Part shown: one piece after another, positions 28,044-36,395 of the stretch
How positions within the stretch are numbered: position 1 is the stretch's first letter
How the letters are laid out: every line of letters begins with the position of its first letter
From: Bacteroidia bacterium
Lineage (GTDB): Bacteria > Bacteroidota > Bacteroidia > M30B66
DNA length: 64,000 bases
Direction: 5' to 3'
Assembly (NCBI GenBank): GCA_018401705.1
Contig: JAGYKL010000002.1
Location: forward strand, 129,526 to 193,525
Translations under genes and position numbers: made by a program
Notes under the pieces: model-generated
What the model was told of the DNA's origin: nothing
The model's input: the letters and a program-made list of their open reading frames with translations, nothing else
Databases searched by the model: none

Positions 28044-28051
28044 CGCTTTAA

Positions 28052-28066
28052 TTAGAATCATTCTAA
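28052..28066. promoter_or_regulatory. Fur-type operator TTAGAATCATTCTAA before feoA
   Basis: A perfect 7-1-7 palindrome, TTAGAAT-C-ATTCTAA, begins 8 bases after the -7 box and ends 9 bases before the feoA ATG. It would therefore cover the transcription start. The layout and the ferrous-iron transport genes downstream fit repression by an iron-responsive Fur- or DtxR-type regulator. The regulator itself is not in the window. Confidence 0.6.
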
Positions 28067-28075
28067 ACAAGCCCA

Positions 28076-28303
28076 ATGTCGGTAGATTTATCCAACCTAG
28101 AAATCGGAAAATCGGGGATTATCAGCGCCTTCACAGACGTTGAGATTTCTTTGAAACTAATTGAGCTTGGTTGCATACCAGGAGTTAAAGTAACAATGAT
28201 TAGAAAAGCTCCCTTTGGAGACCCATTGGCATTTGCTTGCTCAGGCGCGTTAATCAGTATTAGAAAACAAGAAGCCTCTACGGTACTTTTGGAAAGCGAA
28301 TAA
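28076..28303 (+). CDS. feoA: Ferrous iron transport accessory protein FeoA
   Basis: The 75-residue protein is an SH3-like FeoA domain (LIELGCIPGVKVTMIRKAPFGDPLAFACSGALISIRKQEASTVLLE), the cytosolic partner of FeoB. Length and core motifs are normal. The stop is followed by feoB two bases later, so they form one translational unit. The Fur-like operator upstream implies induction under iron limitation. Confidence 0.93.
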   Translation: MSVDLSNLEIGKSGIISAFTDVEISLKLIELGCIPGVKVTMIRKAPFGDPLAFACSGALISIRKQEASTVLLESE

Positions 28304-28305
28304 AT

Positions 28306-30426
28306 ATGTTTGGGAAAGTAATCAATGTTGCGTTAGTAGGGAATCCCAATAGTGGCAAGTCAACGTTATTTAACGCACTTACTGGTTTAAACCAAAAAAC
28401 AGGTAATTTCCCAGGAGTCACAGTTGAAAAACATTCTGGTAAGGTTAGAATATTCAACCCTCGATTGAACGAAAGGCAGACTATCAATTTTATTGATTTG
28501 CCAGGAACATATTGCCTGTTTCCTAAATCGTTAGATGAGCTTGAAACATTCAAAGTAATCACTGAAAAAAATAATGCTGATTATCCCGACAAAGTAATTA
28601 TTGTTGCTGATGCATCTAATCTAAAAAGATCTCTACTTCTTTGCCTTCAGGTTATTGACTTAGGCATCCCAACGGTATTAGCGGTAAACATGATCGACCT
28701 GCTAGAACGTTCTAAATTAAAACTTGATTCCGTAAGATTGGCTGCAGAACTTGGAGTTCCGGTAATTGCGGTAAATGCTAGAGATAGAAAAGGCTTGCTG
28801 GAGCTTAAACAAGCACTATTTCAGGACCAAGTGGCAGAACCAAAAGTATTCGACAATCCTGAAATTCAATACCCGGAGCTAAGTGAACTTCTTAAGAAAC
28901 ACACAGGAAAAGAAAATGCATACGAAGCTGCTTTAATTGCATCAAACTATGATTTACTAAAAGAAGAGAAATCCCTTCCTGACCTTAGGGAGGTTTTAAA
29001 ACATTTTAATAAAACACCTTACAGTCTTCAGACAGAAGAATCGTTGCGCAGGTACGCTATGATTCAATCAATTTTAGAAAACTGCCTAAATCAGTTAACG
29101 ATAACAAGAGCCTTAAGTTTTACCATGCGCTTGGATGCTCTTTTCACACATCCGGTTTGGGGATTTCTAATATTTCTAAGTATTCTGTTTTTTGTTTTTC
29201 AAGCAATCTTCTCTTGGTCGGAGGTCCCCATGGACTTGATTGACTCCGCATTTCTTAGCCTATCAGAGAACCTCAGAGAAATCTTGCCTCAAGGCGCACT
29301 AAATGATTTACTCACCGAAGGTGTGATACCGGGTCTTGGCGGCATATTCATGTTTATTCCTCAGATAGCAATTCTATTTGCATTTATTGCTATGCTTGAA
29401 GATTCGGGATATATGGCAAGAGTGAGTTTTATCATGGATCGTGTAATGAGGAAATTTGGGATTAATGGAAAATCTGTAATCCCATTAATTAGCGGCGTGG
29501 CTTGCGCTGTTCCTGCTATTATGTCGGCTAGAACAATTAAAAACTGGAAAGAAAGACTTATTACTATCTTCGTTACTCCATTAATGAGCTGCTCTGCTCG
29601 ATTGCCTGTTTATACGCTTCTAATTGCAGTTGCTGTTCCCAACAAAGAGCTAGGGGTTTTCAATTTGAAAGGGCTTTTAATGATGGGATTATACTTGATT
29701 GGCTTTCTTGCGGCATTAGGTACAGCCATGTTTATGAAATGGGTTATAAAGTCTAAGGAAAGAAGCTATTTCATTATGGAGCTGCCTGTTTACAGAATGC
29801 CTCAATGGCGTGTTGTTGCTTTAACAATGACAGAAAAGGTAAGAGTTTTTATTCGGGATGCGGGAAAAGTAATCATTGCTATATCTATTCTATTATGGGG
29901 TCTATCATCTTATGGACCTGGAAACAAGTTTGAAGAGCTGGAAGCAAAATATTCTAATCCCGAGTTAATTCAACAACTTGGTGAATCAGAAGTTTCAAAC
30001 CGACTTTCGTCTGAAAAACTCAGGAATTCATATGCCGGCATTATGGGAAAAACAATTGAACCCGTAATCGCTCCGCTTGGCTTTGATTGGAAAATAGGAA
30101 TTGCTTTGGTTACTTCATTTGCAGCACGAGAGGTTTTTGTAGGCACAATGGCCACTATTTATGGCGCAGGTGCGGATGACGAGAAAGGAACAACTCTTAA
30201 AAACAGGATGATTAATGACCGGAATGACCAAACAGGCAAACCGGTTTTTTCTCTTGCAGCATCAATTGCCCTTATTCTATTTTATGCTTTTGCTATGCAG
30301 TGCATGAGCACAATAGCTGTGGTTTATAGAGAAACAGGTTCGTGGAAATGGCCATTGATACAGTTTGTATACATGGGTCTACTGGCTTGGTTTTCTGCCT
30401 TTATATCTTTCCAGCTGTTAAGCTGA
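28306..30426 (+). CDS. feoB: Ferrous iron transporter FeoB
   Basis: The 706-residue protein has an N-terminal G domain: G1 GNPNSGKS at residues 12-19, G3 DLPGTY, G4 NMID. A helical GDI-like spacer and two Gate membrane domains follow (GVACAVPAIMSAR with the conserved Cys, and CSARLPVYTLLIA). It imports Fe2+ across the inner membrane and depends on GTP hydrolysis. The membrane part and the FeoB C-terminal domain look intact. FeoC is absent, as is common outside gammaproteobacteria. Confidence 0.96.
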   Translation: MFGKVINVALVGNPNSGKSTLFNALTGLNQKTGNFPGVTVEKHSGKVRIFNPRLNERQTINFIDLPGTYCLFPKSLDELETFKVITEKNNADYPDKVIIVADASNLKRSLLLCLQVIDLGIPTVLAVNMIDLLERSKLKLDSVRLAAELGVPVIAVNARDRKGLLELKQALFQDQVAEPKVFDNPEIQYPELSELLKKHTGKENAYEAALIASNYDLLKEEKSLPDLREVLKHFNKTPYSLQTEESLRRYAMIQSILENCLNQLTITRALSFTMRLDALFTHPVWGFLIFLSILFFVFQAIFSWSEVPMDLIDSAFLSLSENLREILPQGALNDLLTEGVIPGLGGIFMFIPQIAILFAFIAMLEDSGYMARVSFIMDRVMRKFGINGKSVIPLISGVACAVPAIMSARTIKNWKERLITIFVTPLMSCSARLPVYTLLIAVAVPNKELGVFNLKGLLMMGLYLIGFLAALGTAMFMKWVIKSKERSYFIMELPVYRMPQWRVVALTMTEKVRVFIRDAGKVIIAISILLWGLSSYGPGNKFEELEAKYSNPELIQQLGESEVSNRLSSEKLRNSYAGIMGKTIEPVIAPLGFDWKIGIALVTSFAAREVFVGTMATIYGAGADDEKGTTLKNRMINDRNDQTGKPVFSLAASIALILFYAFAMQCMSTIAVVYRETGSWKWPLIQFVYMGLLAWFSAFISFQLLS

Positions 30427-30431
30427 GATTA

Positions 30432-31691
30432 TTATTTCTGAAGCCAAAATCTCACGTATTCACCATCTGGATCATACATTTGGGATTGTCGAATAGGATT
30501 AAAAGCTCTTGACTCACGAGCGTCGTTTCCAACACCAGCTAAATAAGCCCAGTTACCCCAATTACTGTACACATCATAATCAACAAGCATTTCTTCAAAA
30601 TAGGAAGCTCCTAAGCGCCAATCTAATCCTAGATTATGTACTAAATAGCTAGCCACATTTTGCCGTCCTCGATTGCTCATGTATCCTGTTTGTTTCAGTT
30701 CTATCATATTTGCGTCTATAAAAGGCTCTCCTGTATTTCCTCTGCACCAAAGATTCAGCCTCTTTAAATCTAAAACTCCGGCTTTCTCAACAGATTTTAG
30801 TCCCGACCTTTGAAAGAGTTTATTGCCGAACTTCATCATCACTAATCTGAAAAAATCCCTCCAAAGGAGCTCAAAAATCATCCAATAGGTTGAATCATTT
30901 TTTTCAACTTTATTTTCAAAGCTCTTTATTTCTTCATAAATCTTTCTTGCCGATAGATTCCCATTAGCTAACCAAGCACTAAACTTTGAAGAATAATCCA
31001 TTCCTAATAGTCCATTACGGCTTTCCCTATAGTTAAGGATTAGCTTTTGTTCATGCACATAGTAATTAAGCCTCTTCAAACCTTCACTTTCTCCTCCTTT
31101 GAAGAGTGTATTTATTTGCTCATGATGCTGAAGGTCATTTTCATTATGAAACTTAAGAAATCTAATCTCTTTTGGTTTTGGGAAACATTTTCGTATGATT
31201 AATGACTCTTCAACTTTTTTTCTAAAGTGTGTAAACAAGTCTGGCAATTCACTGATATCAAAGGGTAAATCTGAAGGATGTATTAGATTCCCGTTATGGA
31301 ACATTCGAAATTTAATTCCCTTCGAAGAAAGCATAACATCAACTTGTTCTTGAATAATAACTTCATCATACGCGTATTCTACTGAAGAATAAACTTCGGT
31401 AATACCAAACCTCTCGCAAGCATCAGCAATCACGTCAACGACGTTACCATCTTTAATGAGTAGGCTCCCTCCATAAGCTCTTAAAGAATCGTCTAAATCC
31501 TGTAAACTTTCATCAAGAAATGTGGTTCTGAAATGAGAAACGCCGTTTATGAAAAATGGAGCATTTCGTTTAATTGGATGTTCTTTTATAAAAACTGGAA
31601 GAATCTCTGCCCCCTCATGGCTAGCAGTAAACAATGCTTCATGATCATGAATTCGCAAATCATTTCTAAACCAAATAAGAACTTTCTTCAT
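30432..31691 (-). CDS. Cryptochrome DASH / photolyase-family flavoprotein
   Basis: The protein has about 419 residues with an N-terminal photolyase antenna domain (KKVLIWFRNDLRIHDHEALF) and a C-terminal FAD-binding domain. The latter carries the DASH-type motif DVYSNWGNWAYLAGVGNDARE and the C-terminal NPIRQSQMYDPDGEYVRFW. DASH proteins bind FAD and an antenna pterin, and repair CPDs in single-stranded DNA or act as blue-light sensors. The frame opens at 31718, but the ATG at 31691 (MKKVLIWF) is the canonical start. Another photolyase is encoded at 39218-40525. Confidence 0.88.
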   Translation of the reverse strand: MKKVLIWFRNDLRIHDHEALFTASHEGAEILPVFIKEHPIKRNAPFFINGVSHFRTTFLDESLQDLDDSLRAYGGSLLIKDGNVVDVIADACERFGITEVYSSVEYAYDEVIIQEQVDVMLSSKGIKFRMFHNGNLIHPSDLPFDISELPDLFTHFRKKVEESLIIRKCFPKPKEIRFLKFHNENDLQHHEQINTLFKGGESEGLKRLNYYVHEQKLILNYRESRNGLLGMDYSSKFSAWLANGNLSARKIYEEIKSFENKVEKNDSTYWMIFELLWRDFFRLVMMKFGNKLFQRSGLKSVEKAGVLDLKRLNLWCRGNTGEPFIDANMIELKQTGYMSNRGRQNVASYLVHNLGLDWRLGASYFEEMLVDYDVYSNWGNWAYLAGVGNDARESRAFNPIRQSQMYDPDGEYVRFWLQK

Positions 31692-31734
31692 TTGAAGAAA
31701 ACTGCATAATTCCAACAATGTTTAATTAAAACAA

Positions 31735-31766
31735 AAAAGAGCTACAATCATGATTGTAGCTCTTTT
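31735..31766 (-). terminator. Terminator after the fasciclin protein gene
   Basis: A perfect palindrome (16-base arms AAAAGAGCTACAATCA/TGATTGTAGCTCTTTT) lies 24 bases beyond the stop of the gene at 31790. On the minus strand it ends in TTTTTTG. It also sits upstream of the cryptochrome gene. Confidence 0.85.
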
Positions 31767-31789
31767 GAGATATGATTTGAAAGGCTGTA

Positions 31790-33961
31790 TTAATTCTTTA
31801 TCACTTTCAAAGTCTCCTTAGATGATTCTGAAGTTATTGTGATAAAGTAAACGCCTTGCTTCAATCCTTCAGTGTTCAATTGATGAATAATACTAGATGA
31901 ATTTGAAACATTTAATCTTTCATTTCTTATTTGCTGACCGAGATAATTGCTAATTTCAATTAAAACTGAATTGTCCTCTTTGCCAGTAGTTACTGCCAGT
32001 TGAAGCGTATTTGTAAATGGATTAGGATAAACTGATGCCGAGCTAACTTCATCAAGCGTTAAGACATTATCCTGCACGCGAGACTGATCTATAGGTTCGT
32101 CACAACCACTATTTAGAACAACAACAGCGTCAACATCAAAACCATCTGCAGAACCGCTAAACTGACTAGCAGCTGAGCGGTCGATAATTCTCACATATTG
32201 AATAACTCCTGCGTTATTAATATCGATTAAACCGTCTTGGCAAATATCTTCTGATGTTAATGATATCCATGTTTCACCGTCGAGGGAACCTTCAACAGAG
32301 GCTCTTTCCGGATATGAATTACAAGCAGGGTTGCCATAAGATGTTTCAACAATTAGTAATTCTGGACCTTCTTGATCAAAAACTGCATAATCAAACTTTA
32401 ATTCTAGAACTCCACCAAAACCTAAGGCAACAAAATTTACTGCATTAGTGTTTTGGGGCTCGCCTAAAGCCAATTCAGGAATTCTTCTTGCATCTGCAAT
32501 TGGAGTTTGATTTGCTCTAGGTTGCGGTATGTACTCAACAACTTCTGCTGCATAGCCAACCATAAGTTCATCCATTTGAGGGTTTTCTAGGCTTCCATTT
32601 AAACAAGAAACACCGTCAAGATTATAACCATCATCTACAGTATTTGAGAATAATCCACCTGATGGGTTAGACACATCTCTGATTCTCACATACTGCGCCC
32701 AACTTAGAGCTCCTAAATCGAAAGAAGCGTCTTGACAACCTCTACCTAGATAAACCCAATTACAATTATCTTGAGAAGCGTAAACGTCAATTTTCTCAGG
32801 CCAACGACGGCAATCATTGTTTGGGCCACTATTGAATGTTGTTTCGTAAACCATAATATCATCTCCTTCTCCGTTTCTAATAGCGCCATCAAACCCTAGA
32901 ACGATTTCTCCACCAAAACCTAAGGACACAAAATTTAGATTGTTCTCTGAAGTTGGCTCATCGCTATTTTCAGGCATGTTTAAAGCATTTAATGGATTTG
33001 ATCTTGAACCTGCAATGGAAGTCCCATCATTTTTCTTCTTTTGATCAAAAGAAATAAATGATGTAGGATAGCAAGATGCTACAGGAATTGGAGCTGGCAA
33101 CAGAACAGCATCAATAACATGTACAACGCCATTAGTAGCAGTGATATTAGCAAATGAAACAGGAATTCCGTTGATAAATATTCCATTATCTGTGACAGAT
33201 ACAGTTAATTCCAGACCATTTAATGTTGTTAGAATCCTTCCGTCAAATAGATTATTTGATGGCTCAACACTTCCTAAAACATGATAAAGCAAAATATTAG
33301 TTAATGCTTCAATATTTGCCAGCAAAGCTGGGATAGTTCCAGCTGGCAAAGCATTAAACGCATTGTCAGTTGGTGCAAACACAGTAAATGTCCCTGGTTG
33401 ATCCAACGTTTCAGTTAAACCTGCTGCTCCAATAGCAGTTTCAAGGATTGTATGGTCTTCGCTATTTGCAATTACATCAGCAATTGAATTTAACTCGAAG
33501 CCTTCTGGAATTAACACAGCATCAATAACGTGAACTACTCCATTAGTAGCAGTTAAATTTCCTATACTTATTTGAATTCCATTGATAAAAACTCCTCCAT
33601 TTAGAACTGTAACATTAAGTTCTGTGGAATTTAAATTAGTAATACTTTGACCATCTGTGAAATCATCAAATAAAACGACTTCTCCACTAACGTGCTCTGC
33701 GAGTAATTGTGTTAATACTGGCAGGTTACTAAGTAAGGATTGAACAGTTCCTGTTGGCAAGGCATCAAAAGCATCGTCTGTAGGAGCAAACACCATAAAG
33801 GAACCTTCACCTGAAAGTACAGGTGTTAAACCTGCCTCAAAGACTGCCGCTTCAAGGGTATTGTGAACAGGGCTATCAGCAATTAGGTCAGCCACAGTTT
33901 GGGCTGTTGAGCATTGAAAAAATGCAAGAACAACAGCTAAAATTAGAGTAAACTTATTCAT
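31790..33961 (-). CDS. Fasciclin (FAS1) domain T9SS surface protein
   Basis: The 723-residue secreted protein has a signal peptide (1-20). Two FAS1 adhesion domains follow at about 22-155 and 160-290, each with FxVFAPTDxAFxALPxG and an NGxVHVIDAVL end. Two copies of a Bacteroidota module follow, each about 170 residues, recognisable by SLGFGG, a DxxVxET turn and a YPExxxVxxSxDG strand. The chain ends with a T9SS type A signal (VYPNPFTNTLQLAV ... GVYFITITSESSKETLKVIKN). The last two modules and the tail are shared with the adjacent proteins at 34107 and 36396. Adhesion is the likely role. Confidence 0.85.
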   Translation of the reverse strand: MNKFTLILAVVLAFFQCSTAQTVADLIADSPVHNTLEAAVFEAGLTPVLSGEGSFMVFAPTDDAFDALPTGTVQSLLSNLPVLTQLLAEHVSGEVVLFDDFTDGQSITNLNSTELNVTVLNGGVFINGIQISIGNLTATNGVVHVIDAVLIPEGFELNSIADVIANSEDHTILETAIGAAGLTETLDQPGTFTVFAPTDNAFNALPAGTIPALLANIEALTNILLYHVLGSVEPSNNLFDGRILTTLNGLELTVSVTDNGIFINGIPVSFANITATNGVVHVIDAVLLPAPIPVASCYPTSFISFDQKKKNDGTSIAGSRSNPLNALNMPENSDEPTSENNLNFVSLGFGGEIVLGFDGAIRNGEGDDIMVYETTFNSGPNNDCRRWPEKIDVYASQDNCNWVYLGRGCQDASFDLGALSWAQYVRIRDVSNPSGGLFSNTVDDGYNLDGVSCLNGSLENPQMDELMVGYAAEVVEYIPQPRANQTPIADARRIPELALGEPQNTNAVNFVALGFGGVLELKFDYAVFDQEGPELLIVETSYGNPACNSYPERASVEGSLDGETWISLTSEDICQDGLIDINNAGVIQYVRIIDRSAASQFSGSADGFDVDAVVVLNSGCDEPIDQSRVQDNVLTLDEVSSASVYPNPFTNTLQLAVTTGKEDNSVLIEISNYLGQQIRNERLNVSNSSSIIHQLNTEGLKQGVYFITITSESSKETLKVIKN

Positions 33962-34050
33962 ATAGTTTGTTTTTGTTGATACTACTTAACACCATAAAGG
34001 TATGCTTGTTTTAATTTATTACTAATCAAGGTAATATTATTTTTTTTTAA

Positions 34051-34084
34051 AAAAAAGCCCCGATCGAATGACCGGGGCTTTTTT
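34051..34084. terminator. Terminator-like hairpin (copy 1)
   Basis: Perfect arms AAAAAAGCCCCG (34051-34062) / CGGGGCTTTTTT (34073-34084) lie just beyond the 3' end of the broken T9SS gene. An identical hairpin ends the next paralogue at 36311-36344, part of a block duplicated with it. Confidence 0.85.
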
Positions 34085-34106
34085 AATATTATGAATCTAA
34101 AGATGA

Positions 34107-35020
34107 TTAGTTCTTAATCACTTTCAATGTTTCTTTAGAAGAATCAGTTGTTACTGTAATAAAGTAAATTCCTTTTTGTAAGTCACGTGCATTCACATTG
34201 TGAAGTGTCTGACTTGCAGAAGCAACATTAATGCGCTCTGAACTTACTTTTTGTCCTAAGTAATTGCTTACTTCTACTAATGCTGTGAAATCATTTTCTC
34301 CAGTAGAAATTTCTACAGTTACAACATTTGAGAATGGGTTAGGATAAGCACTTAAGCTAATAATTTCATCTGGTGTTGATACATCATCAGAAATTCTTGC
34401 TTGATCAACTCCTTCGCCATTGCAAGAAGTTAATACTACAACTCCATCAACATCATATCCATCTGCTGAACCTGAAATCTGAAAGAGCAGAACGATCAGT
34501 TAACTCTAAGTATTGGATTGGTCCTATGATGCTAAATCGATTTCTCCCATCTAAGCAAATATCTTCAGAAATATCAAAATAATCTGATCCATTCAACGAA
34601 CCTCTAACCATCACTTTCTCTGGGTAAGAGTTACAAGATGGATTACCAAATGAAGTCTCTACAATTTAATCATTTCCTACTTGATCAAAATACTACGAAG
34701 TCAAACTTCAATATTAATTTCCCACCGAATCTAATGATACAAAGTTTACAACATCTGTGTTTTGTGGAAGACCTAATGCATTTTCTTTAATTGAACGTGA
34801 AGCAGCTACTGGTGTTCCGTTTTTTTACTTTGTTCTAACCAGCTTGTGTTGCTGATCCAAAGACCTTCTAATTCTGTATTTTCTGAAGATCCATTCAAGC
34901 ACTCAATTCCATCAACATCATATCCGTCTCCACCTTGTGTAGGGAATACACCTGCAGATGCATCTGAAATATCTACTAATTTGATGAACTTAGCCCATGT
35001 AAATGGAGCATCTCCATAAC
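34107..35020 (-). pseudogene. Frame-disrupted 3' part of a T9SS surface protein
   Basis: This stretch still encodes a C-terminal module and a T9SS sorting domain ending TLKVIKN with stop at 34107-34109, but in shifting frames. Compared with the paralogue at 36367-37000 it carries about ten one- to three-base indels between about 34480 and 35050. Examples are CCTGAAATCTG versus CCTGAGAAATCTG near 34478, and a missing G in GGTCC-TATG near 34523. The stretch 34107-34480 differs only by substitutions. It is the continuation of the gene at 35021-36124 and would restore a protein of about 670 residues. Confidence 0.65.
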
Positions 35021-36124
35021 CTAAATCAAAAGATGTGTTTTGACAACCTCACAATACCAGAAGTTACATCCGTCTTGTGAAGCATAAGCACGAATCTTCT
35101 CAGGATAACGACTGCAGTTCTCTGTAGATGGTGAATAAGTAGTTTCATAAACCATTACATCATCTCCAGGACCGTTAGCTATTCCTGTTTCAAATTCTAA
35201 TGTGATGTAACCACCAAATCCTAGTGATGCGAAATTCACATCTGACTCAGCTACTGTTGCATCATTCTTTTCTGGTACTAAAGCACGATCAGAATGTGTA
35301 CGTGCATCACTTACTGGACTAATACCATCTGCTTGTGGCCCTGGCTCGTACGCATATACACTCATTGGTAAACATGCTGTGGAGAAAGTACCTGAAGTCA
35401 TATCTCCATTTAATTGAGTATAAGCTTCACCATTAAGACGAGTGTTCAAGTTTGAATCAAAAGACCCATCAGCATTGTATACTTTTAGTGTTGTTGACCC
35501 AAAAAATGAAAGGATAAATTTTCCTCCTTCGTAAACAGCAGCTCCTGTAACATTAGATGCGATGTTCGCAAAAGAATCAAATGTAGATCCATTGAATTTC
35601 ATAAGGCGATTTCCAGAACGAGTTGCTAAATACAAATCTCCGTTATTGAAAAGAATATCACCTCCACTTACCGGACCATTTCCTACCTCTGCAAGCGTAT
35701 TAGTAAAGAAATCTGCGGGGTTTGAATAAACTTTTCCATTGTTTGCATTTCCAATTAATATGCTACCATCAGAATTGAAGCCTGTAGCAACATAAGAACC
35801 ATTGCTTGCTTCAATATCATAAACAACACTTAAAACATCAGTTTCAACATTATACGTTTGAAGATCTGCTGTCGTAGAATTCATAATGAAAATGTCTTTA
35901 GTGCTTTCATTAAAAGCGATATGACATCCATAAGGAACTTCAGTCAATGCTACTAAATCAGCATTTGCCCCATCTATATTAACTTGATAAATAGTAGAAA
36001 CCTGGCCATTCCATTGAGCCAAAAAATAACGATATTCCTCTGCAATAGAGGAGTTAGTAAACGACCCAAAAAGAAATACAAGTAGTATTGCTTTGAGGTT
36101 TTTTGTAGAGAAGATGTTTTTCAT
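35021..36124 (-). CDS. T9SS surface protein, N-terminal part (propeller-like plus module)
   Basis: The open frame of 367 residues has a signal peptide (about 1-28). A YRYFLAQ-starting, propeller-like region follows (about 30-245; QVNIDGANADLVAL, VSGGDILFNNGDLYLATRSGNRLMKFNG), then one SLGFGG module (FASLGFGGYITLEFETG, MVYETTYS, YPEKIRAYASQDGCNF). At 35040 an indel shifts the frame and the ORF ends in unrelated residues. The corresponding residues of the paralogue at 36396-38888 continue in another frame. A minus-strand promoter (TTTG-N22-TAAATTTG) lies upstream at 36153-36186. Confidence 0.75.
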   Translation of the reverse strand: MKNIFSTKNLKAILLVFLFGSFTNSSIAEEYRYFLAQWNGQVSTIYQVNIDGANADLVALTEVPYGCHIAFNESTKDIFIMNSTTADLQTYNVETDVLSVVYDIEASNGSYVATGFNSDGSILIGNANNGKVYSNPADFFTNTLAEVGNGPVSGGDILFNNGDLYLATRSGNRLMKFNGSTFDSFANIASNVTGAAVYEGGKFILSFFGSTTLKVYNADGSFDSNLNTRLNGEAYTQLNGDMTSGTFSTACLPMSVYAYEPGPQADGISPVSDARTHSDRALVPEKNDATVAESDVNFASLGFGGYITLEFETGIANGPGDDVMVYETTYSPSTENCSRYPEKIRAYASQDGCNFWYCEVVKTHLLI

Positions 36125-36152
36125 AATTTTTTTAATATGTTAGGTTCACATA

Positions 36153-36186
36153 CAAATTTACTACTATTTACAAATTAGGTTACAAA
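36153..36186 (-). promoter_or_regulatory. Bacteroidota promoter, TTTG-N22-TAAATTTG
   Basis: On the minus strand TAAATTTG (36153-36160) is preceded by TTTG (36183-36186) with a 22-base spacer, a full -33/-7 pair. Transcription would start near 36146, about 22 bases before the ATG at 36124. Confidence 0.6.
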
Positions 36187-36310
36187 CTTACATGTTAATT
36201 TCTTGTTAATAACTGAAAAAGCCTTGCAACTCTTTGATTATATGTGACTTTAATTTTTTATGAGGCGAATCGAATTCATTTACTTACATATTTATTAAAA
36301 TTCTCAGTAA

Positions 36311-36344
36311 AAAAAAGCCCCGATCGAATGACCGGGGCTTTTTT
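36311..36344. terminator. Terminator-like hairpin (copy 2)
   Basis: AAAAAAGCCCCG / CGGGGCTTTTTT arms are identical to those at 34051-34084, as are the flanking bases. It follows the gene at 36396-38888. Confidence 0.85.
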
Positions 36345-36395
36345 AATATTATGAATCTAAAGATGATTAGTTCTTAATCACTTTCAATGTTTTCT

